A stretch of 64,000 nt of DNA from Jiulongibacter sp024742395 (lineage in GTDB: Bacteria > Bacteroidota > Bacteroidia > Cytophagales > Spirosomataceae). Position numbers and translations under genes: made by a program. The notes under the pieces are model-generated. The model was given only the letters and a program-made list of their open reading frames with translations. It did not search any database and was not told the origin of the DNA. The stretch spans positions 2,666,001-2,730,000 of the forward strand of contig OZ252236.1 of NCBI GenBank assembly GCA_965249455.1. The letters run 5' to 3'. Of the stretch, positions 36,063 to 44,000 are shown in pieces (positions within the stretch are counted from its first letter, which is position 1; the number at the start of each line of letters is the position of its first letter).

Positions 36063-36103
36063 TTTTATAGGTTTTGTTGCAATCTACAAAATCAAAAAGG
36101 CAT

Positions 36104-36130
36104 AAAAAAAGCTCAGGCGAACCGAGCTTT
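36104..36130 (-). terminator. Terminator of the E1 beta gene
   Basis: Minus strand AAAGCTCGG, UUCG loop, CCTGAGCTTT with one bulged base, then seven T (36104-36110). A UUCG tetraloop makes it unusually stable. Confidence 0.85.
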
Positions 36131-36154
36131 TCTTTTCTTTCAAATAGTAATTTT

Positions 36155-37135
36155 CTAACGATACATTACTTTGTCTACCGCATCCATAACTCTCTGAGGA
36201 TTAGGTAAAGTAGCTTCAATTAGAGTAGGAGCATAATTTAATGGAATATCCATGCTATTAACTCTCACTACCGGTGCATCTAAATAGTCAAATGCAAACC
36301 TTTGAAGATGGTAGCTTATTTCGGCAGATAGTGAGGCTACCGGTGGTCCCTCTTCCACCACTACACAACGGTTGGTTTTCTTAACCGACTTTACAATTGT
36401 ATCGTAGTCTATAGGTCTAACTGTTCTTAGGTCAATAACTTCAGCTTTAATACCTTTTTTCTTTAATTCTTCTACTGCAGGTAATACTACACGAGGAATC
36501 ATTTTTCCAAAAGAAACGATGGTTACATCCGATCCTTCTTCTATAATATTTGCTACACCTAGCGGTATTAAGTATTCGCCTTCAGGTACTTCACCTTTGT
36601 CTCCGTACATCTGCTCTGACTCCATAAAGATAACTGGGTCATTGTCTCTGATAGATGACTTCAATAAACCTTTGGCATCGTATGGGTTAGAAGGGATAAC
36701 GACCTTTAAACCGGGTGTATTTGCGTACCAGTTTTCAAAGTTTGATGAGTGCTGAGCACCTAATTGACCAGCATTTCCTGTAGGTCCTCTAAAAACTATA
36801 GGACAAGAGTATTGTCCGCCAGACATAGCCATTATTTTGGCTGCTGAGTTAATGATTTGATCTATAGCTACCAGGGAGAAATTGAATGTCATGAATTCTA
36901 CAATAGGTCTTAGACCATTCATAGCGGAACCAACACCTACTCCGGAGAATCCAAGTTCAGCAATTGGAGTATCTATTACTCTCTTTGGGCCAAACTCGTC
37001 CAGCATTCCCTGACTAGCTTTATAAGCACCGTTGTATTCGGCTACTTCTTCTCCCATTAAATAAACATCTGGATCTCGACGCATCTCTTCAGACATAGCT
37101 TCTTTAATAGCGTCGCGGAATTGTATTTCTCTCAT
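36155..37135 (-). CDS. pdhB: Pyruvate dehydrogenase E1 component, beta subunit
   Basis: 326 residues from ATG 37135 (MREIQFRDAIKEAMSEEMRRD), the conserved start. The frame extends to 37180, but that overlaps a -7 promoter box, so the long version is rejected. Thiamine-diphosphate transketolase-like fold: EEVAEYNGAYKASQGMLDEFG, TPIAELGFSGVGVGSAMNGLRPIVEFM, then the C-terminal transketolase domain. Forms acetyl-CoA from pyruvate with E1 alpha, E2 and E3; the partner genes are not in the window. Branched-chain E1 beta is a less likely alternative. Confidence 0.92.
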   Translation of the reverse strand: MREIQFRDAIKEAMSEEMRRDPDVYLMGEEVAEYNGAYKASQGMLDEFGPKRVIDTPIAELGFSGVGVGSAMNGLRPIVEFMTFNFSLVAIDQIINSAAKIMAMSGGQYSCPIVFRGPTGNAGQLGAQHSSNFENWYANTPGLKVVIPSNPYDAKGLLKSSIRDNDPVIFMESEQMYGDKGEVPEGEYLIPLGVANIIEEGSDVTIVSFGKMIPRVVLPAVEELKKKGIKAEVIDLRTVRPIDYDTIVKSVKKTNRCVVVEEGPPVASLSAEISYHLQRFAFDYLDAPVVRVNSMDIPLNYAPTLIEATLPNPQRVMDAVDKVMYR

Positions 37136-37177
37136 TGGGTAATTAAATAGATGATTGGCGTTACTGCCTTTGTGCCG

Positions 37178-37185
37178 CAAAATTA
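37178..37185 (-). promoter_or_regulatory. -7 box of pdhB
   Basis: Minus strand TAATTTTG. Transcription would begin near 37172, inside the longest ORF, which supports the start at 37135. No clear -33 element. Confidence 0.5.
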
Positions 37186-37287
37186 GGCAAGGAAACTGAA
37201 ATATGGAAGTTTAAATATTCTTGCCTTTGAAATTAACTAATACAACCTTTACAGTAAATTATACATTCACATATTAAAAGCTCAAAA

Positions 37288-37839
37288 TTGATATCGTTAA
37301 AAACCATTGAATTGCTTCAGCAAGGAGATCAGAATGCCTGTAGAAAGGTGTTCGAATCCTTTGGTGATCAGTTTATTAGAGTGGCCAAGCGGTATTTGAG
37401 TAATGATGGGGCCGCTGAAGATATGGTCACTAACGCTTTTGTGAAAATTTTCAGGAATGTGTCAAAATCTTCCTTTGAAAATGAACGAAGCTTTGTGGCC
37501 TGGATGAAAAGAATTTTAATAAATGAGTGTTTAATGGAACTCAGGAAAAGAAATTCTTTTCAAATGGTACCAGATGATGTGCTGGAAACCGTGGCTATTG
37601 AGCCCGACATCATTCAAGACATGCAGGCTGAGGAGATTATGAATCAGGTCAAAAGCCTTCCACCAGGATACAGAACGGTGTTCAATATGTATGTGGTTGA
37701 GGGGTTTTCTCATGCAGAGATTGCCAAAGAGCTAGGTATTTCTGAAGGAACTTCAAAATCACAACTAAGTCATGCCAAAAAATTATTGCGAAGCAAGATG
37801 ATTAGTATATATGGAAAAGAAGCAGGAAATAGAAACTGA
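37288..37839 (+). CDS. RNA polymerase sigma factor, ECF type
   Basis: 183 residues with a TTG start (MISLKTIELLQQGDQNACRKVFESFGDQFIRVAKRYL). Region 2 (about 25-95) includes AAEDMVTNAFVKIFRNV-like sequence and FVAWMKRILINECLMELRKR; region 4 (about 120-175) has LPPGYRTVFNMYVVEGFSHAEIAKELGISEGTSKSQLSHAKKLL. Regions 1 and 3 are absent, as in ECF factors. It overlaps the next gene by 29 bases, and that gene encodes a membrane protein in the place of an anti-sigma factor. Confidence 0.93.
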   Translation: MISLKTIELLQQGDQNACRKVFESFGDQFIRVAKRYLSNDGAAEDMVTNAFVKIFRNVSKSSFENERSFVAWMKRILINECLMELRKRNSFQMVPDDVLETVAIEPDIIQDMQAEEIMNQVKSLPPGYRTVFNMYVVEGFSHAEIAKELGISEGTSKSQLSHAKKLLRSKMISIYGKEAGNRN

Positions 37840-38611
37840 GTTGTTTATTAAAAAACTCTCAGATGATTCCATAAAAGTAGAGTGGGATAAGGAGAAGGTA
37901 TGGGCTAGTATTTCGGAACAAGTTTTCGAAAAGAAAAAGAAACCAGCCGTATGGATTTGGTATTGCTCTGCAGCAGCGGCGGTGGTATTGGTATTTTTAC
38001 TTTTTCTCATACCAGAGCAAAAGGATACTATTTCTCTGAGCTCTGATTTGCTAGAGATAAATGAAGAAGAGGCAACTCTGGAAACTATTCCCAAGAGTCA
38101 ACACGACGAGCATTTAAACAACTCCGCTGATACTCATTTAGCTTTGACTTTAGATGAACCTGTAAAGCAGAGCGATTCAGATTCTGAGAGCTTATTTAAG
38201 GTTGCTAACACCAAAAAGCTTTCAAGTTCCACTGCAAACAATCCGGAAATCAGAACATCCAGGGCAAAAATCTCTTCTGAGAAATTGCAAGACAAAAAGA
38301 TGGCTATTATGACTTTGGCAGATGGTAAGAGTATAACAGAAAGTAAAGAGCAAGAGGTGGATAAGATCACCACTGAGTCTATTTCAAAGAAAAATATTTT
38401 TGACGTAGCGGATATGAATAACTCTTTGGAAGGAAAGAAGATTGTTTTGACGATTCCTACAGATGTTCAGATCCAGGAAGAAAAACCTGGCTTATTTAAA
38501 AAACTTGGTGAATACAACAGGACCGGGGAATGGCCAAAAGATGAAAAGGCTAAGAATCTGTGGACAAGAATCAAAGAAAGCACCAGCTCCGATAAAAGTA
38601 CTAAATTATGA
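37811..38611 (+). CDS. Single-span membrane protein, putative anti-sigma factor
   Basis: 266 residues. A charged cytoplasmic N-terminus of about 45 residues (ELFIKKLSDDSIKVEWDKEKVWASISEQVF), one membrane span (about 46-67: AVWIWYCSAAAAVVLVFLLFLIP), and a long Ser/Thr/Lys/Glu-rich periplasmic part without cysteines. No zinc-binding HxxxCxxC is present. The layout and the 29-base overlap with the ECF sigma gene suggest it holds the sigma factor at the membrane, but the family is not recognised. Confidence 0.7.
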   Translation: MEKKQEIETELFIKKLSDDSIKVEWDKEKVWASISEQVFEKKKKPAVWIWYCSAAAAVVLVFLLFLIPEQKDTISLSSDLLEINEEEATLETIPKSQHDEHLNNSADTHLALTLDEPVKQSDSDSESLFKVANTKKLSSSTANNPEIRTSRAKISSEKLQDKKMAIMTLADGKSITESKEQEVDKITTESISKKNIFDVADMNNSLEGKKIVLTIPTDVQIQEEKPGLFKKLGEYNRTGEWPKDEKAKNLWTRIKESTSSDKSTKL

Positions 38612-39759
38612 AAAGGATAATAGTTGGCATCATACTATACATATGTTTTCCGGGTCTAGTTTTGGCTCAGAAACAGAAGTTTGACACCTTACAGGCTGAG
38701 ATAGGGGACGGTGCGAGTCTTTACGTAATCATTAAAGATGCAAAAGGCTATGATGAACTTTCTAAATATGATTTGAATAAAATCTTTTCAGAATTAACCT
38801 CTGAGCTTAAGGAGAGTTCCACACGTGTGGCCAGAATGAAGGATTTTGATGGCAACGCTTTTGTAAAGCCTAAAGAAGCTGGCACAAGCGGCTTTTATTT
38901 TAATTATTTTCTTGGTTTCAACAGGTCTCAGAGAAATAGTTATCCGGAAGTAAGCCTTTATCCTAGTTTCAATTCGGCACAAAATAGCCAGTCTTATTCC
39001 GGTACACAGATTTACTCCTTTAACTCATCAGCTCCCCGTTACATTAATAAAGTTTTCAGCTCTCCTTATTTATCAGCCTCTGTGAATAGAGATTTTCTGA
39101 TTATGGACAAGCCAAGGTCTGAGTTTGGTCTGAAAATGGGACTTGAACCTTTTTTCTCTTATGAAAAGTTAGCCATTACTTCAAGTAAGGAAACATTAGC
39201 TACCGCACTTTTAGATAAATCTTTTAGTCCGGAGTTTATAGACCCAAATGGAACAGGCAATGTTGCCAGAGTTTCTGATACTTTAGCCGTAGTACAATAC
39301 GATGCCGAACAAGAGTTGATAAGATGGCAATATTATGATTTGAATAATGAGGTAAGTTCGTATGTTTCATTGCCATACAATATCATTAAAGCAGGGTTTA
39401 ACTTTAAACTGATGCCGAAGTTCTCATTGTTTAATAATGAAGGCAAGAGATCAATTTCCTTAGCTGTTGGACCTACTATTGGAGTTAATGTCATTCGTAA
39501 ATCTGTTACAAAAATATCTGACCAAAACATCACTGAACCAATTATTGTCAGTGGTATGAAACCATCTGCTCTAAGGCTGGGCTTTGCTGCAGAACTTGGG
39601 ATTGGTGCCGTCAATGTTTTTGCTCAGTATGTAAAAAACAGTGCTCAGTACATTGGAAGGGCAGATCAGGAAAAGCTTGTAAGTAGCTCTTACATGCCTT
39701 TTAATAGTAATGAGTTTAATACCTATGTGTTCAATTTCGGTCTTAAAATAGGAAAATAA
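38608..39759 (+). CDS. Secreted outer-membrane-like protein of the sigma locus
   Basis: 383 residues. Signal peptide about 1-21 (IIVGIILYICFPGLVLAQ). From about residue 95 the sequence alternates as in beta barrels (FYFNYFLGFNRSQRNS, KFSLFNNEGKRSISLAVGPTIGVNV) and ends FNFGLKIGK. Overlaps the preceding gene by four bases, making a sigma / membrane regulator / envelope protein trio. Function unknown; it may be the signal source or the main target of the sigma factor. Confidence 0.7.
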   Translation: MKRIIVGIILYICFPGLVLAQKQKFDTLQAEIGDGASLYVIIKDAKGYDELSKYDLNKIFSELTSELKESSTRVARMKDFDGNAFVKPKEAGTSGFYFNYFLGFNRSQRNSYPEVSLYPSFNSAQNSQSYSGTQIYSFNSSAPRYINKVFSSPYLSASVNRDFLIMDKPRSEFGLKMGLEPFFSYEKLAITSSKETLATALLDKSFSPEFIDPNGTGNVARVSDTLAVVQYDAEQELIRWQYYDLNNEVSSYVSLPYNIIKAGFNFKLMPKFSLFNNEGKRSISLAVGPTIGVNVIRKSVTKISDQNITEPIIVSGMKPSALRLGFAAELGIGAVNVFAQYVKNSAQYIGRADQEKLVSSSYMPFNSNEFNTYVFNFGLKIGK

Positions 39760-39762
39760 AAA

Positions 39763-40554
39763 GTGAAGGTATCCCAAATATTTATTTATCCAGTTAAATC
39801 TCTTTCGGGTATAGCTTTAGAGAGCTCGGGTGTTTCAGATCGTGGTTTAGAACATGACAGAAGATGGGTTTTAATAGACAATAAAAATTACCATATCACC
39901 CAGCGAGAAAGACCAGAGCTCATGCGTTTTCAAACAACTCTGGAAAAAGAGGGAATCAGAGTTTATGATAAGGAATCAAAGGAAACAATACTGATTCATT
40001 TCAATAGTTATGAAGGAGAAAATGAAGAAATAGGGGTTTGGGATGATAGATTTTTAGCTCGGGAGGTGAATAAAAAGTTTAGTCGCTGGTTTTCTGAGAA
40101 ATTGGCAATGGAGGTCAGATTAATGTATCAGCCAGATACCTCCTTAAGGTATGTTGATGAAAAATTTAGCATAAGTGGTTCAGAGGTCGTCAGTAATGCC
40201 GATGGTTATCCTGTTCTTATTATCAGTGAAGAAAGCTTGTCGGATTTAAATGATAGGCTTGATGAAGAGGTGTCAATAGAGAGATTTAGACCGAACATTG
40301 TGATAGAAGGGGGGAAGGCGTTTTCAGAAGATCAGATGGGTAAAATCAAAATTGGGGATAGTCTGTTAGTAGGTGTAAAAAATTGTGCAAGATGTGTGAT
40401 GATCAATAATGATCCCCATTCAGGAATCCGGACTAAAGAGCCATTGAAAACATTATCCGCGTATCGCCGTGAAGGAAATAAGGTTCTTTTCGGAAGGAAT
40501 TTTCTGATCGAGAGAACGGGAAAAATAAAAGTTGGAGATCTTATTTTTCAATAA
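39763..40554 (+). CDS. MOSC domain protein (YcbX-like)
   Basis: 263 residues, GTG start. N-terminal MOSC beta-barrel domain (about 1-120: VSQIFIYPVKSLSGIALESSGVSDRGLEHDRRWVLID) then MOSC domain (about 130-263) with the conserved cysteine in KNCARCVMINNDPHSG. Related proteins use molybdenum cofactor to reduce N-hydroxylated compounds such as 6-hydroxylaminopurine. Three bases after the envelope protein gene, but the function seems unrelated to the sigma trio. Confidence 0.9.
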   Translation: MKVSQIFIYPVKSLSGIALESSGVSDRGLEHDRRWVLIDNKNYHITQRERPELMRFQTTLEKEGIRVYDKESKETILIHFNSYEGENEEIGVWDDRFLAREVNKKFSRWFSEKLAMEVRLMYQPDTSLRYVDEKFSISGSEVVSNADGYPVLIISEESLSDLNDRLDEEVSIERFRPNIVIEGGKAFSEDQMGKIKIGDSLLVGVKNCARCVMINNDPHSGIRTKEPLKTLSAYRREGNKVLFGRNFLIERTGKIKVGDLIFQ

Positions 40555-40655
40555 GGTGATTTGGGGAAGCCTTTGCCCTAAATTCCTTTTGTTTTATCAA
40601 GGTCAGGCAAGGAATGATATTTTATTTGTTTCACAGCTTTCAAACTATAAATAAC

Positions 40656-40991
40656 ATGAAAACAAATTCTACAGAAGTACACTTAGGAGGGAGAATAACA
40701 AAACCTGCTCATCAGGTGTTGCTTCTAAGATCAGAAGTTAATTACTCGCATATATATATGCGAAATGGCGATCATTATATTGTTGCCACTACACTAAAGA
40801 CACTCGAAGAAAGACTAAAGGATCATGGTTTTTGGAGGATTAATAAATCTGAAATGGTTAATCTTTCAGCCGCCAGAATCTTGAAAAATCAGGGAATGGT
40901 AAAGGTGAAAAACCATAAACCCATGAAGATTTCAAGAAGAAAAAGGCAGAATATGTCTGTAATGTTGCATTCGCAGGCACAGGCAGTGTAG
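40656..40991 (+). CDS. Stand-alone LytTR DNA-binding domain protein
   Basis: About 111 residues from ATG 40656; an earlier in-frame ATG at 40614 would add 14 residues. The whole protein is one LytTR domain: LLRSEVNYSHIYMRNGDHYIVATTLKTLEERL and WRINKSEMVNLSAARI, KPMKISRRKRQNM. There is no receiver domain or membrane segment, so it is either a small DNA-binding regulator or works with a kinase elsewhere. Followed after 21 bases by a polytopic membrane protein. Confidence 0.88.
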   Translation: MKTNSTEVHLGGRITKPAHQVLLLRSEVNYSHIYMRNGDHYIVATTLKTLEERLKDHGFWRINKSEMVNLSAARILKNQGMVKVKNHKPMKISRRKRQNMSVMLHSQAQAV

Positions 40992-41012
40992 ATTTGTAGA
41001 AAAAAAACGCTC

Positions 41013-41849
41013 TTGAGCTTACTCAGGAATTTCTTTAAGACCTTTCATTTATTAAGTCTTGATGTGGTAATGGGTGCCATATTCACTTCTATTATGTTCT
41101 GGCGTCTGCCAGATGGCTCGGGTAGAATTGATATGGCTTCAATTCTCCTATTGGGAATTACCACATGGACTATTTATATATTGGATCGTATCCTAGATTT
41201 AAAAGTATACCCGAAAGATTTTTCTGAAAGGCATGCATTTCATGCAAAAAATCAGTACAATTTATCTATCCTGTTAATTGCGTTGATCGTAACAGGGACT
41301 ATTCTGAGTTTTTTAATCCCTTACAGGGTATTACTCTATGGAGCGGCACTGTCGCTTTTTTTAGTGATTTACTTCATTATACTGAATAAGTTTATGAAGA
41401 ACAGCAAGTTTCAATGGCTAAAGGAGCCTGTCACGGCTATTTGCTATACACTTGCCGTTGTTGGTATTGCCTTCGTTTACCAGTCTTCCATTAACCTTAG
41501 CGGTTGGGTTCTTGCATTTTTGCTCTTTCTGGTAGCCTCTCAAAATCTTCTGGTTTTCTCTTATTTCGAAAATCTAAAGAATCAGGAAATAAAGAATTCC
41601 GTAAGCTCTTTCGGAGCAAAATGGACCCTTAGGTTTATCAGGATGATTGGTGTAGTTACCTTACTATTGGTTCTTATACTCTTTTCCGGAGGATTTGGAT
41701 ATCCAAACAGAGCTGCTTTTGTAATTGCATTAATGAGTCAGGTACTCTCCTTTTTGCCAAGTAAAAGCGAGTATATGATACATAAAAGTAGATATCGATG
41801 GCTGGGTGACGGAGTCTTTCTCTTGCCGGTTATTTTGCTCTTTTTTTAG
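41013..41849 (+). CDS. Polytopic membrane protein, UbiA-prenyltransferase-like
   Basis: 278 residues with eight or nine predicted membrane spans and a TTG start; no ATG fits until after the first span begins. The segment TWTIYILDRILDLKVYPKDF resembles the first aspartate-rich motif of UbiA-type prenyltransferases (D-x3-D), but the second motif is not obvious, so the call is tentative. It may be the membrane partner of the LytTR protein 21 bases upstream. Confidence 0.55.
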   Translation: MSLLRNFFKTFHLLSLDVVMGAIFTSIMFWRLPDGSGRIDMASILLLGITTWTIYILDRILDLKVYPKDFSERHAFHAKNQYNLSILLIALIVTGTILSFLIPYRVLLYGAALSLFLVIYFIILNKFMKNSKFQWLKEPVTAICYTLAVVGIAFVYQSSINLSGWVLAFLLFLVASQNLLVFSYFENLKNQEIKNSVSSFGAKWTLRFIRMIGVVTLLLVLILFSGGFGYPNRAAFVIALMSQVLSFLPSKSEYMIHKSRYRWLGDGVFLLPVILLFF

Positions 41850-42069
41850 ACTTCTTTTTTGCTGTATTCCCTTGATCTTTAGCCCCTTCTTGCTCTTTCA
41901 TTTTGTCAAGTCCGCGTCGGTATGTGTAATATAGAAAACCCGCAAGGGCAAACATTAAGAAGAAGTAATTGTATTTCAACTCTTCACCTTTGTATAAGTA
42001 TAAGTCAACCCAAATAACCAAGAAGGCTAAACTGGCAAAAAGAACAAGGGTATTGATGTATTTTTTCAT
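41830..42069 (-). CDS. Small membrane protein with two spans
   Basis: 79 residues: two hydrophobic segments (YINTLVLFASLAFLVIWVDLYL about 3-24; YNYFFLMFALAGFLYYTY about 34-51) and a lysine-rich cytoplasmic tail (KKKSKKRAK). No family recognised. Its 3' end overlaps the convergent membrane gene by 20 bases. Upstream, 17 bases away on the same strand, is the cytochrome b5-like gene. Confidence 0.65.
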   Translation of the reverse strand: MKKYINTLVLFASLAFLVIWVDLYLYKGEELKYNYFFLMFALAGFLYYTYRRGLDKMKEQEGAKDQGNTAKKKSKKRAK

Positions 42070-42086
42070 AGTCTGTAAATTCTATT

Positions 42087-42329
42087 TTAGCTTAAAAGAC
42101 CAATTATCTTAAATTTCTCAAAAACAGAGTCTGTGTGTGGTGCATCTGCTAGTTCCGAGCTTAAATCTTGTCCTGCCCAGTGTTCATAATGCTTGCCGTT
42201 TTTCCAAAGTCGAGACTCAGTAACATCATAAATTTTACCTTGAAAGGCAAGCCATATTTCGGGCTTGTCCTGACCATTTCTTAAGGCCAGCTGATTTTTT
42301 GTGTACTGCGGTAAAGCATCCTTTGACAT
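42087..42329 (-). CDS. Cytochrome b5-like haem/steroid-binding domain protein
   Basis: 80 residues, one compact cytochrome b5-like domain: LPQYTKNQLALRNGQDKPEIWLAFQGKIYDVTES, then KHYEHWAGQDLSSELADAPHTDSVF. The two histidine-containing segments are in the place of the axial haem ligands, though the classical HPGG is replaced by HWAG. Small bacterial relatives (MAPR-like) bind haem. Soluble, no signal peptide, transcribed just before a two-span membrane protein, possibly forming a small redox unit. Confidence 0.85.
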   Translation of the reverse strand: MSKDALPQYTKNQLALRNGQDKPEIWLAFQGKIYDVTESRLWKNGKHYEHWAGQDLSSELADAPHTDSVFEKFKIIGLLS

Positions 42330-42402
42330 AAAACATCCGTATTTAATGCAAAGATGCTATCTTTATTGCGAAGTCAAAAGCCTTAAATAATTGGCAAAAA
42401 AA

Positions 42403-42433
42403 TTGTCAGGCATAGAGATAACAGGTAATTTCG
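42403..42433 (+). promoter_or_regulatory. Promoter of the lipoprotein gene at 42463
   Basis: TTG (42403-42405), 20 bases, TAATTTCG (42426-42433), one mismatch from the -7 consensus. Start codon 29 bases downstream. Confidence 0.45.
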
Positions 42434-42462
42434 CCTATATTTATTTCTTTAAAAATTAGTAA

Positions 42463-42909
42463 ATGAAAAAGACAGTAAGAGTTATTGCTTTCCTTGCATT
42501 CATCGGGTTAGTCTCATTTTCATGTAAGAAAACTTTATCCACCGCAGAAAGAGTAAAGAAAGTTTGGGTAGCCAGGGTAGTAAAGGAAAATTCTACTATT
42601 GTTTATTCAAGCGGAGGCTCTAATAATATTAAGCCTTCATACAGTGGATACCGTTTGAACCTATCCTCGGCACCTACTGCTACTATTAGTGAAATAGATG
42701 GTCAATCTTATACCGGAACGTACACAGTAGAAGGGGATAGTAAAATTATTATTTCTGGAATTACACCAGAACCAACTGGCACAGGTGGAGTTTTAGAGTT
42801 TGATATCGTTTCTTTGGCAGAGGATAATTCTGAGTTAGTAGTTAAACTATCTACGGCCTATCCGAAAACTGGAAATACAACCAACGAATACACATTAATA
42901 GCTCAGTAA
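42463..42909 (+). CDS. Small lipoprotein, lipocalin-like
   Basis: 148 residues. Lipobox SFSC with cysteine at residue 21. The mature part looks like a small beta barrel of the lipocalin-like type common in Bacteroidetes: KKVWVARVVKENSTIVYSSGG, SGYRLNLSSAPTATISEIDGQSYTGTYTVEG. No function known. Own promoter and own terminator. Confidence 0.75.
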   Translation: MKKTVRVIAFLAFIGLVSFSCKKTLSTAERVKKVWVARVVKENSTIVYSSGGSNNIKPSYSGYRLNLSSAPTATISEIDGQSYTGTYTVEGDSKIIISGITPEPTGTGGVLEFDIVSLAEDNSELVVKLSTAYPKTGNTTNEYTLIAQ

Positions 42910-42932
42910 GCAATTAAGATATTAACATAGAT

Positions 42933-42958
42933 AGGTGGGCTAAGGCCTGCCTTTTTTT
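42933..42958 (+). terminator. Terminator of the 42463 lipoprotein gene
   Basis: AGGTGGGC (42933-42940), loop TAAG, GCCTGCCT (42945-42952) with two wobble pairs, then seven T. Confidence 0.75.
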
Positions 42959-42968
42959 ATTTAAACAC

Positions 42969-44000
42969 ATGAAAAGAACCGACTTAGCAGAATTAGGAGA
43001 GTTTGGCTTAATTGAAAGGATTAAATCTAAAGTAACAACATCACAACCATCCACGGTGTATGGCATAGGTGATGATGCTGCTGTTATTGACTCAGGATCT
43101 CATTACACTTTAATAAGTACTGATATGCTGTTAGAGGGTATTCATTTCGATTTATCTTACACCCCCTTGCGTCATTTAGGTTATAAATCTATCGCTGTTA
43201 ATGTTTCAGATATTGCTGCTATGAATGGCATACCAAAGCAAGTAACCGTGAGTATTGGCCTGAGTAATCGCTTTTCAGTGGAGGCCATAGATGAATTGTA
43301 TGAAGGAATACTCTCAGCCTGTAAGAATTATAATATAGACTTAGTGGGTGGTGATACCACCTCATCTCAGTCTGGTTTGGTGATTTCTGTGACCGCCATA
43401 GGTGAGGTAGCCAAAGAGGCCGTGGCTTACAGAAAAGGAGCAAAGGCAAATGACGTTCTTTGTGTTACAGGTGATTTAGGTGCAGCCTATTTTGGATTGC
43501 AAATACTTGAAAGAGAAAAGCAGGTTTTTCTGGAGAATCCAAACATGAAACCTGACTTGATAGAACATGAATATTTAGTAGGGCGTCAGCTTAAGCCCGA
43601 AGGCCGTACAGATGTTATTCATGAACTCAAAGAAAAAAATGTGGTTCCAACCAGCATGATTGATGTTTCTGATGGTTTGGCTTCTGAAATTTTGCATTTA
43701 AGCCAACATTCAGGATGCGGGTTCTCTGTATTTGTAGATAATTTGCCCATAGAAAATAAAACTCTTCTTATGGCTAATGAATTTAAAATGAGCCCAATTA
43801 CGGCTGTGGTAAATGGGGGGGAAGACTATGAGCTTTTAATGACTATTTCGCAGCAAGATTATGAGCTTGTGAAAAGTATTCCTGAAATCACCCCAATTGG
43901 TTTCGTTACCAAGGAGAAAAACAATATTTTAGTAACTAATTCTGGAGAACACGTTCCAATAACAGCCCAGGGATGGAATCATCTAACTACTCAAAAGTAA
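42969..44000 (+). CDS. thiL: Thiamine-monophosphate kinase
   Basis: 343 residues. Phosphorylates TMP to TPP. Recognisable: GEFGLIERIKS, GIGDDAAVIDSG, TDMLLEGIHFDL, VGGDTTSS and the C-terminal NGGEDYELLMTI, all ThiL landmarks of the PurM/ThiL fold. First gene of a five-gene plus-strand series: it overlaps the next gene by 28 bases. Confidence 0.96.
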   Translation: MKRTDLAELGEFGLIERIKSKVTTSQPSTVYGIGDDAAVIDSGSHYTLISTDMLLEGIHFDLSYTPLRHLGYKSIAVNVSDIAAMNGIPKQVTVSIGLSNRFSVEAIDELYEGILSACKNYNIDLVGGDTTSSQSGLVISVTAIGEVAKEAVAYRKGAKANDVLCVTGDLGAAYFGLQILEREKQVFLENPNMKPDLIEHEYLVGRQLKPEGRTDVIHELKEKNVVPTSMIDVSDGLASEILHLSQHSGCGFSVFVDNLPIENKTLLMANEFKMSPITAVVNGGEDYELLMTISQQDYELVKSIPEITPIGFVTKEKNNILVTNSGEHVPITAQGWNHLTTQK

